Below, piece after piece: positions 26,729 through 36,849 of a DNA stretch of 64,000 nt. The stretch lies in contig NZ_KB849812.1 in NCBI RefSeq assembly GCF_000369065.1, positions 316,804 to 380,803 on the forward strand, read 5' to 3'. The stretch's first letter is position 1. Each line of letters starts with the position of its first letter. The DNA is from Acinetobacter haemolyticus CIP 64.3 = MTCC 9819 (GTDB lineage Bacteria; Pseudomonadota; Gammaproteobacteria; Pseudomonadales; Moraxellaceae). The translations under genes were made by a program, and so were the position numbers. The notes below the pieces were generated by a model, which saw only the letters and a list, made by a program, of their open reading frames with translations, did not search any database and had not been told where the DNA came from.

Positions 26729-27310
26729 CTAAAAGGGCAAATCATCATCTAAATCAGCAGGTGCTGTCGCAGCAGGTTGTGGTGCAGACTTTGGTGTATT
26801 AAAACCATTTCCAGCTTGTGGATTACCTGCATAATTGCCTTGATTACCACCATTAAAACCACCACCTTGACCATAACCATTTTGATTGTTGTTATGACCT
26901 GTGTTTTGGTAACCACCGCCTTGATTATTGTTAAAACGTGGTTGATTGAAATCACCACCGCTTTGTTCACTTTGCTGACGTGAATCAAGCATTTGCATTT
27001 GATCACCGCGAATTTCAGTGCTGTAGCGCTCTTGACCATTTTGGTCAGTCCATTGACGGGTACGTAGTGAACCTTCGATATAGACTTTAGAACCTTTGCG
27101 AAGATATTGCTGTGCAATTTCACCTAAACGGTTATGCAATACAATACGATGCCACTCTGTTTGCTCTTTACGTTCGCCTGTATTTTTATCTGTCCACGAT
27201 TCACTTGTTGCAATCGAGAACTGTGTTAGCGAGCCACCATTCGGAAAAGTCTTTGTTTCTGGATCTTTACCCAAAGTACCGACTAAAATAACTTTATTCA
27301 CACCACGCAT
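26729..27310 (-). CDS. ssb: Single-stranded DNA-binding protein
   Basis: Essential SSB of 193 residues. The OB fold spans about 1-110 ([60 protein letters not shown]). A long Gly/Asn/Gln-rich linker (about 115-175) leads to the acidic tip DLDDDLPF, which docks repair and replication partners. It coats single-stranded DNA as a tetramer. The linker contains many GGG/NNQ repeats, giving open shadow frames. The island begins directly after its terminator, so ssb is the host flank and remains complete. Confidence 0.97.
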   Translation of the reverse strand: MRGVNKVILVGTLGKDPETKTFPNGGSLTQFSIATSESWTDKNTGERKEQTEWHRIVLHNRLGEIAQQYLRKGSKVYIEGSLRTRQWTDQNGQERYSTEIRGDQMQMLDSRQQSEQSGGDFNQPRFNNNQGGGYQNTGHNNNQNGYGQGGGFNGGNQGNYAGNPQAGNGFNTPKSAPQPAATAPADLDDDLPF

Positions 27311-27361
27311 TAGCTGTCTTCATCCTATCTATTTCTATGTTTTACTTTATAAGAGTTATGC

Positions 27362-28726
27362 TTAAATGGCTACCTCTTTGCCAATCAAGTGCGTTAAATC
27401 TTGTCGCCCAGCATCATCTAAACACTGTTTATCGACCTTAATATAAGCAACTTGTTGTTCGGGCATCACCACCACTTCTTCAATACCACGAATTGCCAAA
27501 AGTTTTGAAGTCCACTCATCCGTTTCTTGCATTTCAGGCAGTGCAAGCACTACTGAAGTTAAATAACGCGGCTGAGCAAGACGAAAACTAATCAGCAACC
27601 ATAGTATAGCAATGACCGTGAGCACACTCCAACCCAGTGCAGTATTCTGTAACATGATCAATTGACCACCTAAAATCCCGCCACAGAATGCCCCTAAAAA
27701 TTGGGCACTGGCATTGATCCCCATGGCGGTGGCTTTAGATTGTAAGGGTGCAGATTTAGACAGCCATGAAGGCAATAAAGCCTCCATCACATTAAACGCA
27801 ATAAAGAAAATCCCCAAACCTGCAAGTAATACATATTTTGATTCATAACCAAAAATCAAAATAAATAAACCAACGATAATCCCTGCAATAGCGGAGAGAA
27901 AAATGCCACGCATTTTACGATACTTCTCTGCCACGATAATGCTTGGAAATGCAAAGAACAGACTGATCAACAATAATGGTAAATAAACCCAACCATGTTG
28001 TGATAATGGAATTTGAGCATACTCAATCAACTGCGAAGGCACATAGATAAACATTGCAGTTAACAGCAAATGTAAGGCAAATACAGAAATATGCAGTCGA
28101 TTCAGGTCGGCCATCTGAATCACTTGTTTAAGCTGTGGCAAATAACCTTGCTGGAAGTTACGATGATGCCGTGTGACTTTGGGAACCAGTAAAAGCATAA
28201 CTATCGCAATCAAGCCCATTAAGGTGGTCACCCAAAATAAGCCTGAAATCCCAACCAAACTGGTTAACCAAGGCCCCAAACTAAAGGCAACCACAAAGGA
28301 GAGACCAATACTCATACCCATAATCGCCATGGCTTTGGTTCGCTGTTCTTCACGTGTGACATCTGCCAACAGTGCCATCACCACAGCTGAAACAGCCCCA
28401 GCCCCTGCGATCGCACGGCCAATAATCACGCCATAAATCGTTTCAGACATCGCCGCAATCGCGCCACCCAAGGCAAAGAGTAATAAACCAAGTACCACCA
28501 ATGGTTTACGGCTAAAGCGATCGGCAAGCAAACTGAATGGAATCTGTAACAGTGCCTGAGTCAGCCCATATACCCCGACAGCCAAACCAATCAATGCAGG
28601 CGTTGCATATTGATAAGACTGCCCTGCAACTGCAAATACAGGGATAATCATGAACAAGCCCAACATGCGTAAGGCAAAAATGCTACTTAAGGCAAAGGTT
28701 GAACGGCGTTCTAAAGCATTCATCAT
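27362..28726 (-). CDS. yajR: MFS transporter with C-terminal YAM domain, YajR-like
   Basis: Inner-membrane protein of 454 residues: twelve hydrophobic segments (about 15-390) with MFS motif A LLADRFSRKPLVVLG between helices 2 and 3, then a cytoplasmic ferredoxin-like tail (about 395-454, LLAIRGIEEVVVMPEQQVAYIKVD). That tail and the total length match E. coli YajR, a proton-driven drug/H+ antiporter-type carrier of unknown substrate. It is downstream of and divergent from nothing obvious; it reads in the same direction as ssb, whose start lies 51 bp beyond its stop. The substrate cannot be deduced. Confidence 0.82.
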   Translation of the reverse strand: MMNALERRSTFALSSIFALRMLGLFMIIPVFAVAGQSYQYATPALIGLAVGVYGLTQALLQIPFSLLADRFSRKPLVVLGLLLFALGGAIAAMSETIYGVIIGRAIAGAGAVSAVVMALLADVTREEQRTKAMAIMGMSIGLSFVVAFSLGPWLTSLVGISGLFWVTTLMGLIAIVMLLLVPKVTRHHRNFQQGYLPQLKQVIQMADLNRLHISVFALHLLLTAMFIYVPSQLIEYAQIPLSQHGWVYLPLLLISLFFAFPSIIVAEKYRKMRGIFLSAIAGIIVGLFILIFGYESKYVLLAGLGIFFIAFNVMEALLPSWLSKSAPLQSKATAMGINASAQFLGAFCGGILGGQLIMLQNTALGWSVLTVIAILWLLISFRLAQPRYLTSVVLALPEMQETDEWTSKLLAIRGIEEVVVMPEQQVAYIKVDKQCLDDAGRQDLTHLIGKEVAI

Positions 28727-28808
28727 TTTAAGACACTAAAACTGGCTGAACGGATTATAAGCCATCCGCTCGCAAAGCGTTGAAAAAAACATAACCAAAA
28801 AACAAAAA

Positions 28809-28824
28809 GGGACGTTACCGTCCC
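28809..28824 (-). terminator. Terminator of the DUF475 gene
   Basis: Perfect GGGACG/CGTCCC stem with a 4-base loop. On the minus strand it is followed by TTTTTGTTTTTT. It lies 34 bp past the stop of the DUF475 gene. Confidence 0.85.
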
Positions 28825-28857
28825 TCATCATCTTAGTCGTTTGAACTGAATCCAAAC

Positions 28858-29940
28858 TTAAGAGAGTTGCTGCTGTCGCTTACTATACTGTATCGAGGCA
28901 ATCACCGCCCAAACAATAAAGGCAACGCCAATCAAACCTGTCACAACTTCTGGCACATGTAAACCTGTACCACTTGCAATCATGATAAATGCTAAAGCAC
29001 CAATCGCATAATGCGCACCATGCTCCAAGAAGATATAGGCATCCAACGTGCCTTTTTCGACTAAATAAATGGTCATGGAACGGACAAAGATTGCACCAAT
29101 TGCAAGACCCAACATAATGATCACGACATCACTGGTAATCGCAAATGCTCCGATCACGCCATCAAAACTAAATGATGCATCAAGCACTTCCAGATAGAGG
29201 AAACCACCAATACCCGCTTTTACCACACCCTTTGCTGCGCCATCTGCACCTTGCGTCACAGCATTGCCATTGTCGTCCACCTCAGGCTCACCACCCAATA
29301 AGTGGCTTAGAACTTTCACACCGATGTATACCACGATGCCCCAGATGCCCGCCATGGTCACCACCAGACGCTTTGCTTCGTCCACATGTGCCGCCATAAT
29401 CAACATCGCCACCAATGCAATAAAAACTGACATCGCAGGCACACTGGCTAAATGTGCCAGTTTGGATTCAATCCAACGGAACCAATGGGTTTCTTTCTCA
29501 TCATCAAAAAAGAAGTTTAAAAACACCATGAGTAAGAATGTCCCACCAAAGGCTGCGATCTCAGGATGATGCTCCATTAAACGTTCAGAGTAGGACTTCG
29601 GATCATTGAGCGCCAATTTCACCACTTCCATCATGCCCATATCAGCAGTGACAGCAACGATCAAAATCGGGAAAATTAAACGCATACCGAATACAGCAAC
29701 GAGAATACCAACGGTGAGGAACAACATCTTCCAGAAGTGATCCCAATTGCGCAGGACGGATGCGTTGACCACAGCATTATCAAAAGATAAAGAAACTTCC
29801 ATAATCGCCAAAATGACGGTAATGGTGAGTGCCTTTAACATAGTTGAAATGCCTGCTTCTGGACCATGGGTATAACCCCAATACGCAGACAGTGCTAAAC
29901 ACACAATGGTGAAGAATATGGAAAAACGGAAATGCTTCAT
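28858..29940 (-). CDS. DUF475 / TerC-superfamily membrane protein
   Basis: Start set at the ATG at 29940 (360 residues) because AAAGG lies just upstream; a longer TTG frame is rejected. It has about nine hydrophobic segments. Conserved acidic membrane motifs EVSLSFDNAVVNA (about 50) and EVLDASFSFDGVIGAFAIT (about 245) are the two halves of a TerC-like repeat that probably binds metal. DUF475 proteins are related to TerC (tellurite resistance, manganese or other cation handling), but no specific substrate has been shown that I know of. It is monocistronic with its own terminator. Confidence 0.85.
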   Translation of the reverse strand: MKHFRFSIFFTIVCLALSAYWGYTHGPEAGISTMLKALTITVILAIMEVSLSFDNAVVNASVLRNWDHFWKMLFLTVGILVAVFGMRLIFPILIVAVTADMGMMEVVKLALNDPKSYSERLMEHHPEIAAFGGTFLLMVFLNFFFDDEKETHWFRWIESKLAHLASVPAMSVFIALVAMLIMAAHVDEAKRLVVTMAGIWGIVVYIGVKVLSHLLGGEPEVDDNGNAVTQGADGAAKGVVKAGIGGFLYLEVLDASFSFDGVIGAFAITSDVVIIMLGLAIGAIFVRSMTIYLVEKGTLDAYIFLEHGAHYAIGALAFIMIASGTGLHVPEVVTGLIGVAFIVWAVIASIQYSKRQQQLS

Positions 29941-30112
29941 GAGCTGCCTTTTAGACAAAATTATTGGGTCATAAAAATGGCTCTATTGTAGGCGAGTTTT
30001 AACCGAAAGATAGAAAAGATTGTTGGACTTATTTGCAGATTCAAGCAGCATAAAACGGACTTCTGTTATAGTTTGGACAAAATTCATTTTTATCATTCTG
30101 CAGGTTCATTTC

Positions 30113-30787
30113 ATGGCATTTTCACAAGCGCTTTGGCAGCAAAATCACGATTTATACCAAAAAATATTAGCCCTTCCTTTCAATCAAGAACTAGCAGCGG
30201 GCACATTAGATCCAAAAGCATTTTGCCACTATGTGATTCAGGACGCGCATTATTTATTGGCGTATGGTCGTGCACTCGCAATCGCTGCAGCCAAAGCCTA
30301 TGATGCCGATGATGTGATTCAATTTTCTGAAGCGGCAAAGATTGCCATCATTGTTGAACGTAGTTTGCACAATGATTTTATGCAAGAATTCCACATTAGC
30401 AAAACTGATTTTGAAAACACACCTTTAACTTTGGCTTGCCATCACTACACCTCTTTCTTGACCGCCACAGCATGGTCAGAAAGTTATCCCGTGGTTTTGG
30501 CAGCATTACTGCCTTGTTTCTGGATCTATGCCGAAGTCGGCAAGGATATTATTCATCAATCTGTCGCCAACAATCGCTACCAAGCCTGGATTGATACCTA
30601 TGCAGGTGAAGAGTTCAATACTGCCGTAGCGAATGTGATTGCGACCGTGGATAAAGTTGCCGCGCGTTGCGACCCAGATACTTTAGCGAAAATGCATGCA
30701 GCCTATACCATGGGCGCAAAACTCGAATGGTTGTTTTGGGACAGCGCCTATCAGCAACGTCAATGGTTAGGTCTCGACCAAACCTAA
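30113..30787 (+). CDS. tenA: Thiaminase II / aminopyrimidine aminohydrolase
   Basis: Start at the ATG at 30113 (224 residues, the family length); the open frame extends 31 codons further upstream without homology. TenA hydrolyses aminopyrimidine breakdown products of thiamine for salvage to HMP in the cytosol. Recognisable motifs are FCHYVIQDAHYL near the N-terminus, the active-site Cys in LLPCFWIYAEVGK, and a C-terminal segment ending in a glutamate near LEWLFWDSAY. It stands alone here, with no other thiamine gene adjacent and no TPP riboswitch visible in the short leader. Confidence 0.9.
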   Translation: MAFSQALWQQNHDLYQKILALPFNQELAAGTLDPKAFCHYVIQDAHYLLAYGRALAIAAAKAYDADDVIQFSEAAKIAIIVERSLHNDFMQEFHISKTDFENTPLTLACHHYTSFLTATAWSESYPVVLAALLPCFWIYAEVGKDIIHQSVANNRYQAWIDTYAGEEFNTAVANVIATVDKVAARCDPDTLAKMHAAYTMGAKLEWLFWDSAYQQRQWLGLDQT

Positions 30788-30826
30788 GCCGTTCAGTTAT
30801 TTTTTTAGTTTTTAATCGACATAAAA

Positions 30827-30846
30827 AAGCCCCAATTAAGGGGCTT
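30827..30846 (-). terminator. Terminator between tenA and the DUF1304 gene
   Basis: Stem AAGCCCC/GGGGCTT with loop AATTAA. On the minus strand it is followed by TTTTTATG, so it mainly serves the DUF1304 gene. A second hairpin GTATATCG/CGATATAC lies at 30851-30873. Confidence 0.7.
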
Positions 30847-30939
30847 AGTCGTATATCGTATCGTCCGATATACTGTATGAGGCTCATCTCAAACTGAGGG
30901 CATTAAAACACAAAGCTCAAACGCTGCATAGCACCCGCA

Positions 30940-31293
30940 TTAAAATAAATTGACGACAATTAAAGCGACCAAGGCAGGCAGTGCTTGGATATAGATAATC
31001 TTCTTACTGGCAGTCAACCCACCAAAAATTCCAGCCACCAACACACAGCCTAAAAAGAAATTCGCCAAAGGCAGTGCATAGTTCTCAGGTGCGCACAATG
31101 ACCAAAATAAACCTGCGGCAAGGAAACCATTATAAAGTCCCTGATTTTGTGCCAGTACCTTAGTGAGTTGTGCTTTTTCAGGCGAATTTCCAAATGCTTT
31201 CAAACCTACTGGTTTATCCCACAAGAACATTTCCAGCACTAAGATATAAACATGTAATAGACCAATCAATGCAATTAAAATATTTGCTAGCAT
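30940..31293 (-). CDS. DUF1304 family membrane protein
   Basis: Protein of 117 residues with four predicted membrane helices (about 3-25, 50-70, 73-95, 98-116). The family signature is present: HVYILVLEMFLWDKPVGLKAF and LAQNQGLYNGFLAAGLFW. Function is unknown across the family. It lies 55 bp downstream of the DUF2939 gene on the same strand and may share its transcript. Confidence 0.85.
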   Translation of the reverse strand: MLANILIALIGLLHVYILVLEMFLWDKPVGLKAFGNSPEKAQLTKVLAQNQGLYNGFLAAGLFWSLCAPENYALPLANFFLGCVLVAGIFGGLTASKKIIYIQALPALVALIVVNLF

Positions 31294-31348
31294 GTTTTTC
31301 GATTCCTTATTCTGCTCATTCTATGATTGAAATGAATGTAGCACTGAT

Positions 31349-31921
31349 CTAGCGATTTTGCTCGATCGGCAATTGGATTTGTGTGACTTTCCAGCTCAAA
31401 CCCGTTCTTTGCAAGATAATTTTGGTCGGCAAACGATTGTGTGGATGCTGAATTTGCACGGCGAATTGATTGAAAGACTGGTAACGACCTTTGTAGCTCC
31501 CTTTTTCAGCACCAGATAAAGATGCGGATTCGGATAAATGTGTGGTTTGAAAATCTGACTGCGTTTGCATAGGCAAGCTGTCCTTGAGTTGTTTGCCTTG
31601 CATCAGCATCGTGATTCCCTGCGGTGACACCATAACATCCACCACCTTATCCAGCATCGATGACGCCAAAATTGCCCCAAGTGCAGCGAGTCCGCGCTCT
31701 GACGAAGGCGCTTGAGGCATGTCTTGCAACATTTGTGAGTTCACCTGATCTTTTAAACTCTGGCGTACACTTGGAAAATCAATATGACTGGCCAATGCTG
31801 CACTATCCTCTTGTTCAATTGCTTGACGGATTTGATAAATCGTTAAATAGGGTGAAGCAAATAAATAGCCGAAGACCAATAACACCAACACAATGCTGGT
31901 CATCTTTAATTTTTGTGACAT
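31349..31921 (-). CDS. DUF2939 family protein, membrane-anchored
   Basis: Start set at the ATG at 31921 (190 residues) with GAGG upstream; the longer frame is rejected. One N-terminal membrane helix (about 5-24, SIVLVLLVFGYLFASPYL) anchors a periplasmic domain. The motif YLTIYQIRQAIEQEDSAALASHIDFPSVRQSLKDQ is characteristic of DUF2939. The role is unknown. It diverges from uvrA, with a 256-bp region between them containing the uvrA promoter. Confidence 0.8.
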   Translation of the reverse strand: MSQKLKMTSIVLVLLVFGYLFASPYLTIYQIRQAIEQEDSAALASHIDFPSVRQSLKDQVNSQMLQDMPQAPSSERGLAALGAILASSMLDKVVDVMVSPQGITMLMQGKQLKDSLPMQTQSDFQTTHLSESASLSGAEKGSYKGRYQSFNQFAVQIQHPHNRLPTKIILQRTGLSWKVTQIQLPIEQNR

Positions 31922-32065
31922 CTTATCCTCAGCAATAAACTTTTTTACTAAATGGTCTGTAAAACTCACAGATAAACACTTGGGCAATATAAAAAATTCA
32001 TGTTAAAACATGAGCCACATCATTTATCCGACACAAACTGACGCTTAAAATCGTTTTGTTACAGC

Positions 32066-32093
32066 TTGAACAATTTTAAATCGCTATTATATA
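32066..32093 (+). promoter_or_regulatory. Candidate uvrA promoter
   Basis: TTGAAC (32066-32071), 16-bp spacer, TATATA (32088-32093), about 85 bp upstream of the uvrA ATG. No LexA-type box is seen, as expected for Acinetobacter, which lacks a classical LexA. Confidence 0.5.
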
Positions 32094-32177
32094 GAGGGTT
32101 TGAGGAAACTTCACAATTCCTTGTGGGGAAACAGATTACACTCCCTATTTCAATTATCACATTACTGAGATGTATTT

Positions 32178-35009
32178 ATGAGTCAAAGTCATATCCGTAT
32201 TCGAGGCGCACGTACCCATAATTTAAAAAATGTGTCACTCGATATTCCACGTGACAAGTTTGTGGTGATTACGGGACTTTCAGGCTCAGGAAAGTCATCC
32301 TTAGCATTTGATACCTTATATGCTGAAGGTCAGCGTCGCTATGTTGAATCACTTTCGGCCTATGCACGCCAATTCCTTTCGCAGATGGAAAAGCCTGAAG
32401 TTGATTCAATCGAAGGTTTATCGCCTGCAATTGCGATTGAGCAGAAGTCGACGAGCCATAACCCGCGTTCAACGGTCGGAACAATTACCGAAATTTATGA
32501 CTATTTGCGCTTACTCTATGCGCGTGTGGGGACACCCTACTGTCCTGAACATGACTTACCGATGGTCGCACAAACCGTTTCGGAAATGGTTGATGCGGTA
32601 AAATCGCTTGAAGAAGGTACGGCACTGATGTTGCTCGCACCTGTGGTTCGTGAGCGCAAAGGTGAATACAGTAACTTATTTGAACAATTACAAAGCCAAG
32701 GCTTTGTGCGTGCACGTGTCGATGGCGAAATTATTGATATTGATACCCCACCTGAATTAGACAAAAAGAAAAAACATACCATCGAAGTCGTGGTCGACCG
32801 TTTCAAAGTACGTGATGATCTTGGTAATCGAATTGCTGAATCCTTTGAAACTGCCTTACGTTTAGGTGGTGATATTGCAATTTTATCGTGGATGAATGGC
32901 GAACACCCTGAACGCGTCTTTTCAGCGAAACACTCTTGCCCTGAATGTGACCGTGCAGTTGCTGAACTCGAGCCTCGTTTGTTCTCATTTAACAACCCTT
33001 TTGGTGCTTGCCCTGTCTGCGATGGTTTAGGGACGCGTAGTCATTTTAGTGCCGACAAACTTATTCCAAATCCAGAAGTATCGATCAGCCAAGGTGCAAT
33101 TCGTGGTTGGGACAGACAGCGTCCGTATTACTATACGATGCTTCAAAAAGTCGCAGATCATTTTGATATTCCACTCGATACCCCGTGGAATCAACTGGAT
33201 AAAGAGACACAAAAGAAATTCTTACAAGGTACAGGCAAAGAAAAAATCGACCTCAGTTATATTGATGAACGTGGTCGTAAACATAACCGTGTGCAGCCTT
33301 TTGAAGGAATTTTGCCACATTTGGAACGCCGCTATCGTGAGACTGAATCGAATTATGTTCGAGATGACTTAGCTCAATACTTATCTAATGCCGCTTGTGA
33401 TGCCTGTGGTGGTTCTCGTCTCAATGAAATCTCGCGTCATGTTCGTGTTAAAGACAAAACCATTGCTGAAATCACCAAGATGTCGATTGGTGATGCAGAA
33501 AGTTATTATCAAGATCTCAATCTTGAGGGGGCTAAAGGCGAAATCGCCGATAAAATCTTTAAAGAAATTCGTGAGCGTTTACACTTTTTGGTGAGTGTGG
33601 GACTCAATTATTTAAGCTTAGCACGTTCGGCTGAAACCCTTTCAGGGGGTGAAGCGCAGCGTATTCGCCTCGCTTCGCAAATCGGTGCAGGTTTGATGGG
33701 CGTGATGTATGTGCTTGATGAACCGTCGATTGGTCTGCACCAACGTGATAATGATCGCTTATTACAAACGCTGATTCGTTTACGTGATTTGGGCAATACC
33801 GTGCTTGTGGTTGAGCATGATGAAGATGCAATTCGTGCTGCGGACCATATTATTGATATCGGACCAGGTGCAGGGATTCACGGTGGTGCGATCATCGCCG
33901 AAGGAACCTATGATGAATTGGCAAGCCATGCCGATTCGCTTACAGGTCAATATCTTTCAGGCAAATTAAAAATTGCAGTGCCAAAACAACGTACCCAATC
34001 ACCACGTCCGGATGAAGTGATTAAGCTTTCAGGCGCAAGCGGACATAATCTTAGAAATGTCGATTTGACTATTCCTTTAGGCATTATGACCTGTGTCACT
34101 GGTGTTTCAGGTTCAGGAAAATCAACCTTAATTAACCGTACTTTATTGCCTTTAGCAGCCACTCAACTCAATGGTGCAACCACTCTTACCGCAGAAAAAT
34201 TTGATTCGATTGATGGATTGCAACACTTGGATAAAGTGGTCGATATTGACCAAAGTCCAATTGGCCGTACACCACGTTCGAATCCAGCAACCTACACCGG
34301 TTTATTTACCCCAATTCGTGAGTTATTTGCGCAAACCCCTGAAGCCAAAGCACGTGGTTATAGTGCAGGTCGTTTCTCGTTTAACGTGAAAGGCGGACGC
34401 TGTGAGGCCTGTGAAGGCGATGGCATGATCAAGGTCGCGATGCATTTCCTGCCTGATATGTATGTGCCTTGTGATGCCTGCCACGGCAAGCGTTATAACC
34501 GTGAAACGCTGGAAGTGGGCTATAAAGGTAAGAATATCTCTGATGTGTTAGAAATGACCGTAGAAGATGCAGCCGAATTTTTTAGTGCAATTCCTGTGAT
34601 TCATCGTCGTCTAGAAACCCTAACTCAAGTGGGACTTGGTTATATCCGTTTGGGTCAAGCTGCAACAACCCTTTCAGGTGGTGAGGCTCAACGCGTAAAA
34701 TTAGCGCGTGAGTTAGCAAAACGTGATACGGGTAAAACCTTATATATCCTAGATGAGCCAACCACAGGTTTGCATTTCCATGATATTGCCAAGTTACTTG
34801 ACATCTTGCATGAACTACGCAATAAGGGTAATACCATTGTAGTGATTGAGCATAATCTGGATGTGATCAAAACTGCCGATTGGGTGATTGATCTAGGCCC
34901 TGAAGGTGGTTCTGGAGGTGGTCAAATTATTGCAGAAGGTACACCTGAGCAAGTGGCTAAGGTTGAAATCTCACATACAGGACGTTTCTTAAAGCCGATG
35001 TTGAAGTGA
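32178..35009 (+). CDS. uvrA: Excinuclease ABC subunit A
   Basis: Full-length UvrA of 943 residues, the damage sensor of nucleotide excision repair. It has two ABC ATPase modules: Walker [15 protein letters not shown] (about 33) and [14 protein letters not shown] (about 640), and signature motifs [16 protein letters not shown] and [16 protein letters not shown]. CxxC zinc modules are CPECD...CPVCDG, CDACGG and CEACEGDG...CDACHGKR. It loads UvrB at lesions. It is followed after 7 bp by a terminator stem and then a convergent KAP NTPase gene, whose stop abuts the terminator. Confidence 0.98.
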   Translation: MSQSHIRIRGARTHNLKNVSLDIPRDKFVVITGLSGSGKSSLAFDTLYAEGQRRYVESLSAYARQFLSQMEKPEVDSIEGLSPAIAIEQKSTSHNPRSTVGTITEIYDYLRLLYARVGTPYCPEHDLPMVAQTVSEMVDAVKSLEEGTALMLLAPVVRERKGEYSNLFEQLQSQGFVRARVDGEIIDIDTPPELDKKKKHTIEVVVDRFKVRDDLGNRIAESFETALRLGGDIAILSWMNGEHPERVFSAKHSCPECDRAVAELEPRLFSFNNPFGACPVCDGLGTRSHFSADKLIPNPEVSISQGAIRGWDRQRPYYYTMLQKVADHFDIPLDTPWNQLDKETQKKFLQGTGKEKIDLSYIDERGRKHNRVQPFEGILPHLERRYRETESNYVRDDLAQYLSNAACDACGGSRLNEISRHVRVKDKTIAEITKMSIGDAESYYQDLNLEGAKGEIADKIFKEIRERLHFLVSVGLNYLSLARSAETLSGGEAQRIRLASQIGAGLMGVMYVLDEPSIGLHQRDNDRLLQTLIRLRDLGNTVLVVEHDEDAIRAADHIIDIGPGAGIHGGAIIAEGTYDELASHADSLTGQYLSGKLKIAVPKQRTQSPRPDEVIKLSGASGHNLRNVDLTIPLGIMTCVTGVSGSGKSTLINRTLLPLAATQLNGATTLTAEKFDSIDGLQHLDKVVDIDQSPIGRTPRSNPATYTGLFTPIRELFAQTPEAKARGYSAGRFSFNVKGGRCEACEGDGMIKVAMHFLPDMYVPCDACHGKRYNRETLEVGYKGKNISDVLEMTVEDAAEFFSAIPVIHRRLETLTQVGLGYIRLGQAATTLSGGEAQRVKLARELAKRDTGKTLYILDEPTTGLHFHDIAKLLDILHELRNKGNTIVVIEHNLDVIKTADWVIDLGPEGGSGGGQIIAEGTPEQVAKVEISHTGRFLKPMLK

Positions 35010-35016
35010 TTTTAAT

Positions 35017-35032
35017 GGGCTCGGAAGAGCCC
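35017..35032 (+). terminator. uvrA terminator
   Basis: Stem GGGCTC/GAGCCC with loop GGAA, followed by TTAATTTT on the plus strand. It lies between the convergent uvrA and KAP NTPase stops. Confidence 0.75.
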
Positions 35033-36796
35033 TTAATTTTCCCTTAATATTGATATAATAAGTTCAATATTTTTTCTAAGATAAGTATCACCATTATCTG
35101 CTTTTTCTTCTAAGATTTCAAAAATCATGCTTTTAATTTGAGGGCTTAAACTAGTATCTATCTGCTGTCCAAATATCTTATTTATTAATGACATTTTATG
35201 AATTTGAGTAAATCTAGGATCGTTAGGAATTTTATCCCATATTAAAACTTCCCAATCACTTTTAGTTGCATTTTTTAGAGTCACTTTATCTCTATCATTC
35301 CAACTTTTAGTTAGCAAATAATTACTCATAACATTAAATAAACTTGGTACAACTAGATCTTGGTTGTGATATTGCCAATATTTAAGATATCGATGAAACA
35401 AGTTTTTCCTATTATACCCAAAATCAAAAGCTAGATTAATGGTTCCTAAAGCATCTTGATTTAAACAGTGCTTTAAATTTTCTTTAACTCTTTGATTCAA
35501 CTCTCGTGATAAATCATGTCTGCCAAACTTTTTCAGCAAATCACTATAAAAGTATAAATTCTCTAAAGTTTCTACACCTACAACTGCATTTGATAAGCAG
35601 AAAATCTGATCACAATAAGACTCATTAACTTCCAAATTTCTCCACTTATACATTAAATCATACAAATCATTTTTGGATTTATTATTTTTTTCAGATATTA
35701 GAGTTGAGTTAGCTAATTTATTTAACTCATAAAAATCAACTCTATCGCATTGTTCAAACCATTTCTTGAACTCTAAAAACCATAAATCATCATGAGCAAA
35801 TGAATAGGATACCTTTTGTAAACTTTCATAAGTTTGCTTTTTTCTATCCGACCAACTCTCTTTTGTCTGTTCTGAATAATATTTGCAATCATTCCAACCA
35901 TATTCAAAATTAGTAAATTCATGAATTAAGTAGCCTTGAAGAACTCTTACTAAAATAATTTCTTTAGTCGACAGAGCAATATCAACTGATAGTTCACTCC
36001 TAAACTGCTGATACAATTTAATTACTTTTTGAAAAAATCGAAAATTATGAATTTCTAATTTATCAGCAAAATCAATCATCAGATTAACTAATGCTTCATC
36101 AATATCTTTCGCATTTTCCCTTATCAAAGGCTCAACAGAATTAATAACAATCGTTTCATCGATTAACTTTTCTTTATAGTCCGCATACTTTTTCTTATTG
36201 TCACCTTCAGCTTTATCTTCATCTAAAATCAATATGACCTGACAATTCTTTTCTAATTTTAAATAGTTGGCTAGCCCCATGACATCTTTAATATCAAGTT
36301 TATTAGACATACGCTCAAAGTCATCAAAACAAATAATTGCATCTTTGACTTGCAAGAAAAGCAAAGACTCTAAAATTCTTGCCGAAGCACTGACACCATA
36401 GTTGGATACTTTTAAATCTCTAAATTGAGCAATTGTATTTTTTAAAAGCTGGATGAATTCAAACCTACCAACATCTAATTTTGCATAAGGGTTAAGACTA
36501 AGTTTTGTGCATATCGTATTCTTCAAATCACTTAAATTTTCAATACCAAAAAGAGAAATATAGGCATATTTGTGACAATCAAAAATACTTTTATAACTAA
36601 CTCTACTCGCTTCGTAAAAAAAATCTTTCTTATCTTCTTTTTCTTTCTGTGTAACATCCTTTAGAAACTTATTCCAAAAGAAAGTCTTACCAACACCCCA
36701 AGATCCAGTAATCGCAATTGCGGTACCAATTTTCTCATTTTTTATATTATGTTCTAATATGCCTTTTAATCTTTCTTCTTTCTCTGAGATATTCAT
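35033..36796 (-). CDS. KAP-family P-loop NTPase
   Basis: Protein of 587 residues. The N-terminal KAP NTPase domain has Walker A TGSWGVGKTFFWNKF (about 30-45) and a Walker B region AIICFDDFERMS (about 155) followed by ILILDEDK. The C-terminal 350 residues are helical and without known motifs. I see no membrane segment, unlike many KAP proteins. It is markedly AT-rich compared with uvrA and the cyclase beside it, suggesting separate acquisition. KAP NTPases are frequent in phage-defence loci, but no partner gene is present here, so function is open. Confidence 0.75.
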   Translation of the reverse strand: MNISEKEERLKGILEHNIKNEKIGTAIAITGSWGVGKTFFWNKFLKDVTQKEKEDKKDFFYEASRVSYKSIFDCHKYAYISLFGIENLSDLKNTICTKLSLNPYAKLDVGRFEFIQLLKNTIAQFRDLKVSNYGVSASARILESLLFLQVKDAIICFDDFERMSNKLDIKDVMGLANYLKLEKNCQVILILDEDKAEGDNKKKYADYKEKLIDETIVINSVEPLIRENAKDIDEALVNLMIDFADKLEIHNFRFFQKVIKLYQQFRSELSVDIALSTKEIILVRVLQGYLIHEFTNFEYGWNDCKYYSEQTKESWSDRKKQTYESLQKVSYSFAHDDLWFLEFKKWFEQCDRVDFYELNKLANSTLISEKNNKSKNDLYDLMYKWRNLEVNESYCDQIFCLSNAVVGVETLENLYFYSDLLKKFGRHDLSRELNQRVKENLKHCLNQDALGTINLAFDFGYNRKNLFHRYLKYWQYHNQDLVVPSLFNVMSNYLLTKSWNDRDKVTLKNATKSDWEVLIWDKIPNDPRFTQIHKMSLINKIFGQQIDTSLSPQIKSMIFEILEEKADNGDTYLRKNIELIISILREN

Positions 36797-36849
36797 CAGC
36801 TACAACACTATAATTATAAAATTCTATAATAATTAAATAATTGAACGAA

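Noticed and set aside
26593..26760. tRNA attachment gene for the island
   Set aside because: No tRNA cloverleaf can be formed near either island end; the right flank is the intact ssb gene.
27172..28436. Plus-strand frames opposite ssb, yajR and the DUF475 gene
   Set aside because: They are shadows of strongly supported minus-strand genes, with low-complexity translations.
30020..30112. TPP riboswitch before tenA
   Set aside because: The region is too short and lacks the conserved thi-box sequences.
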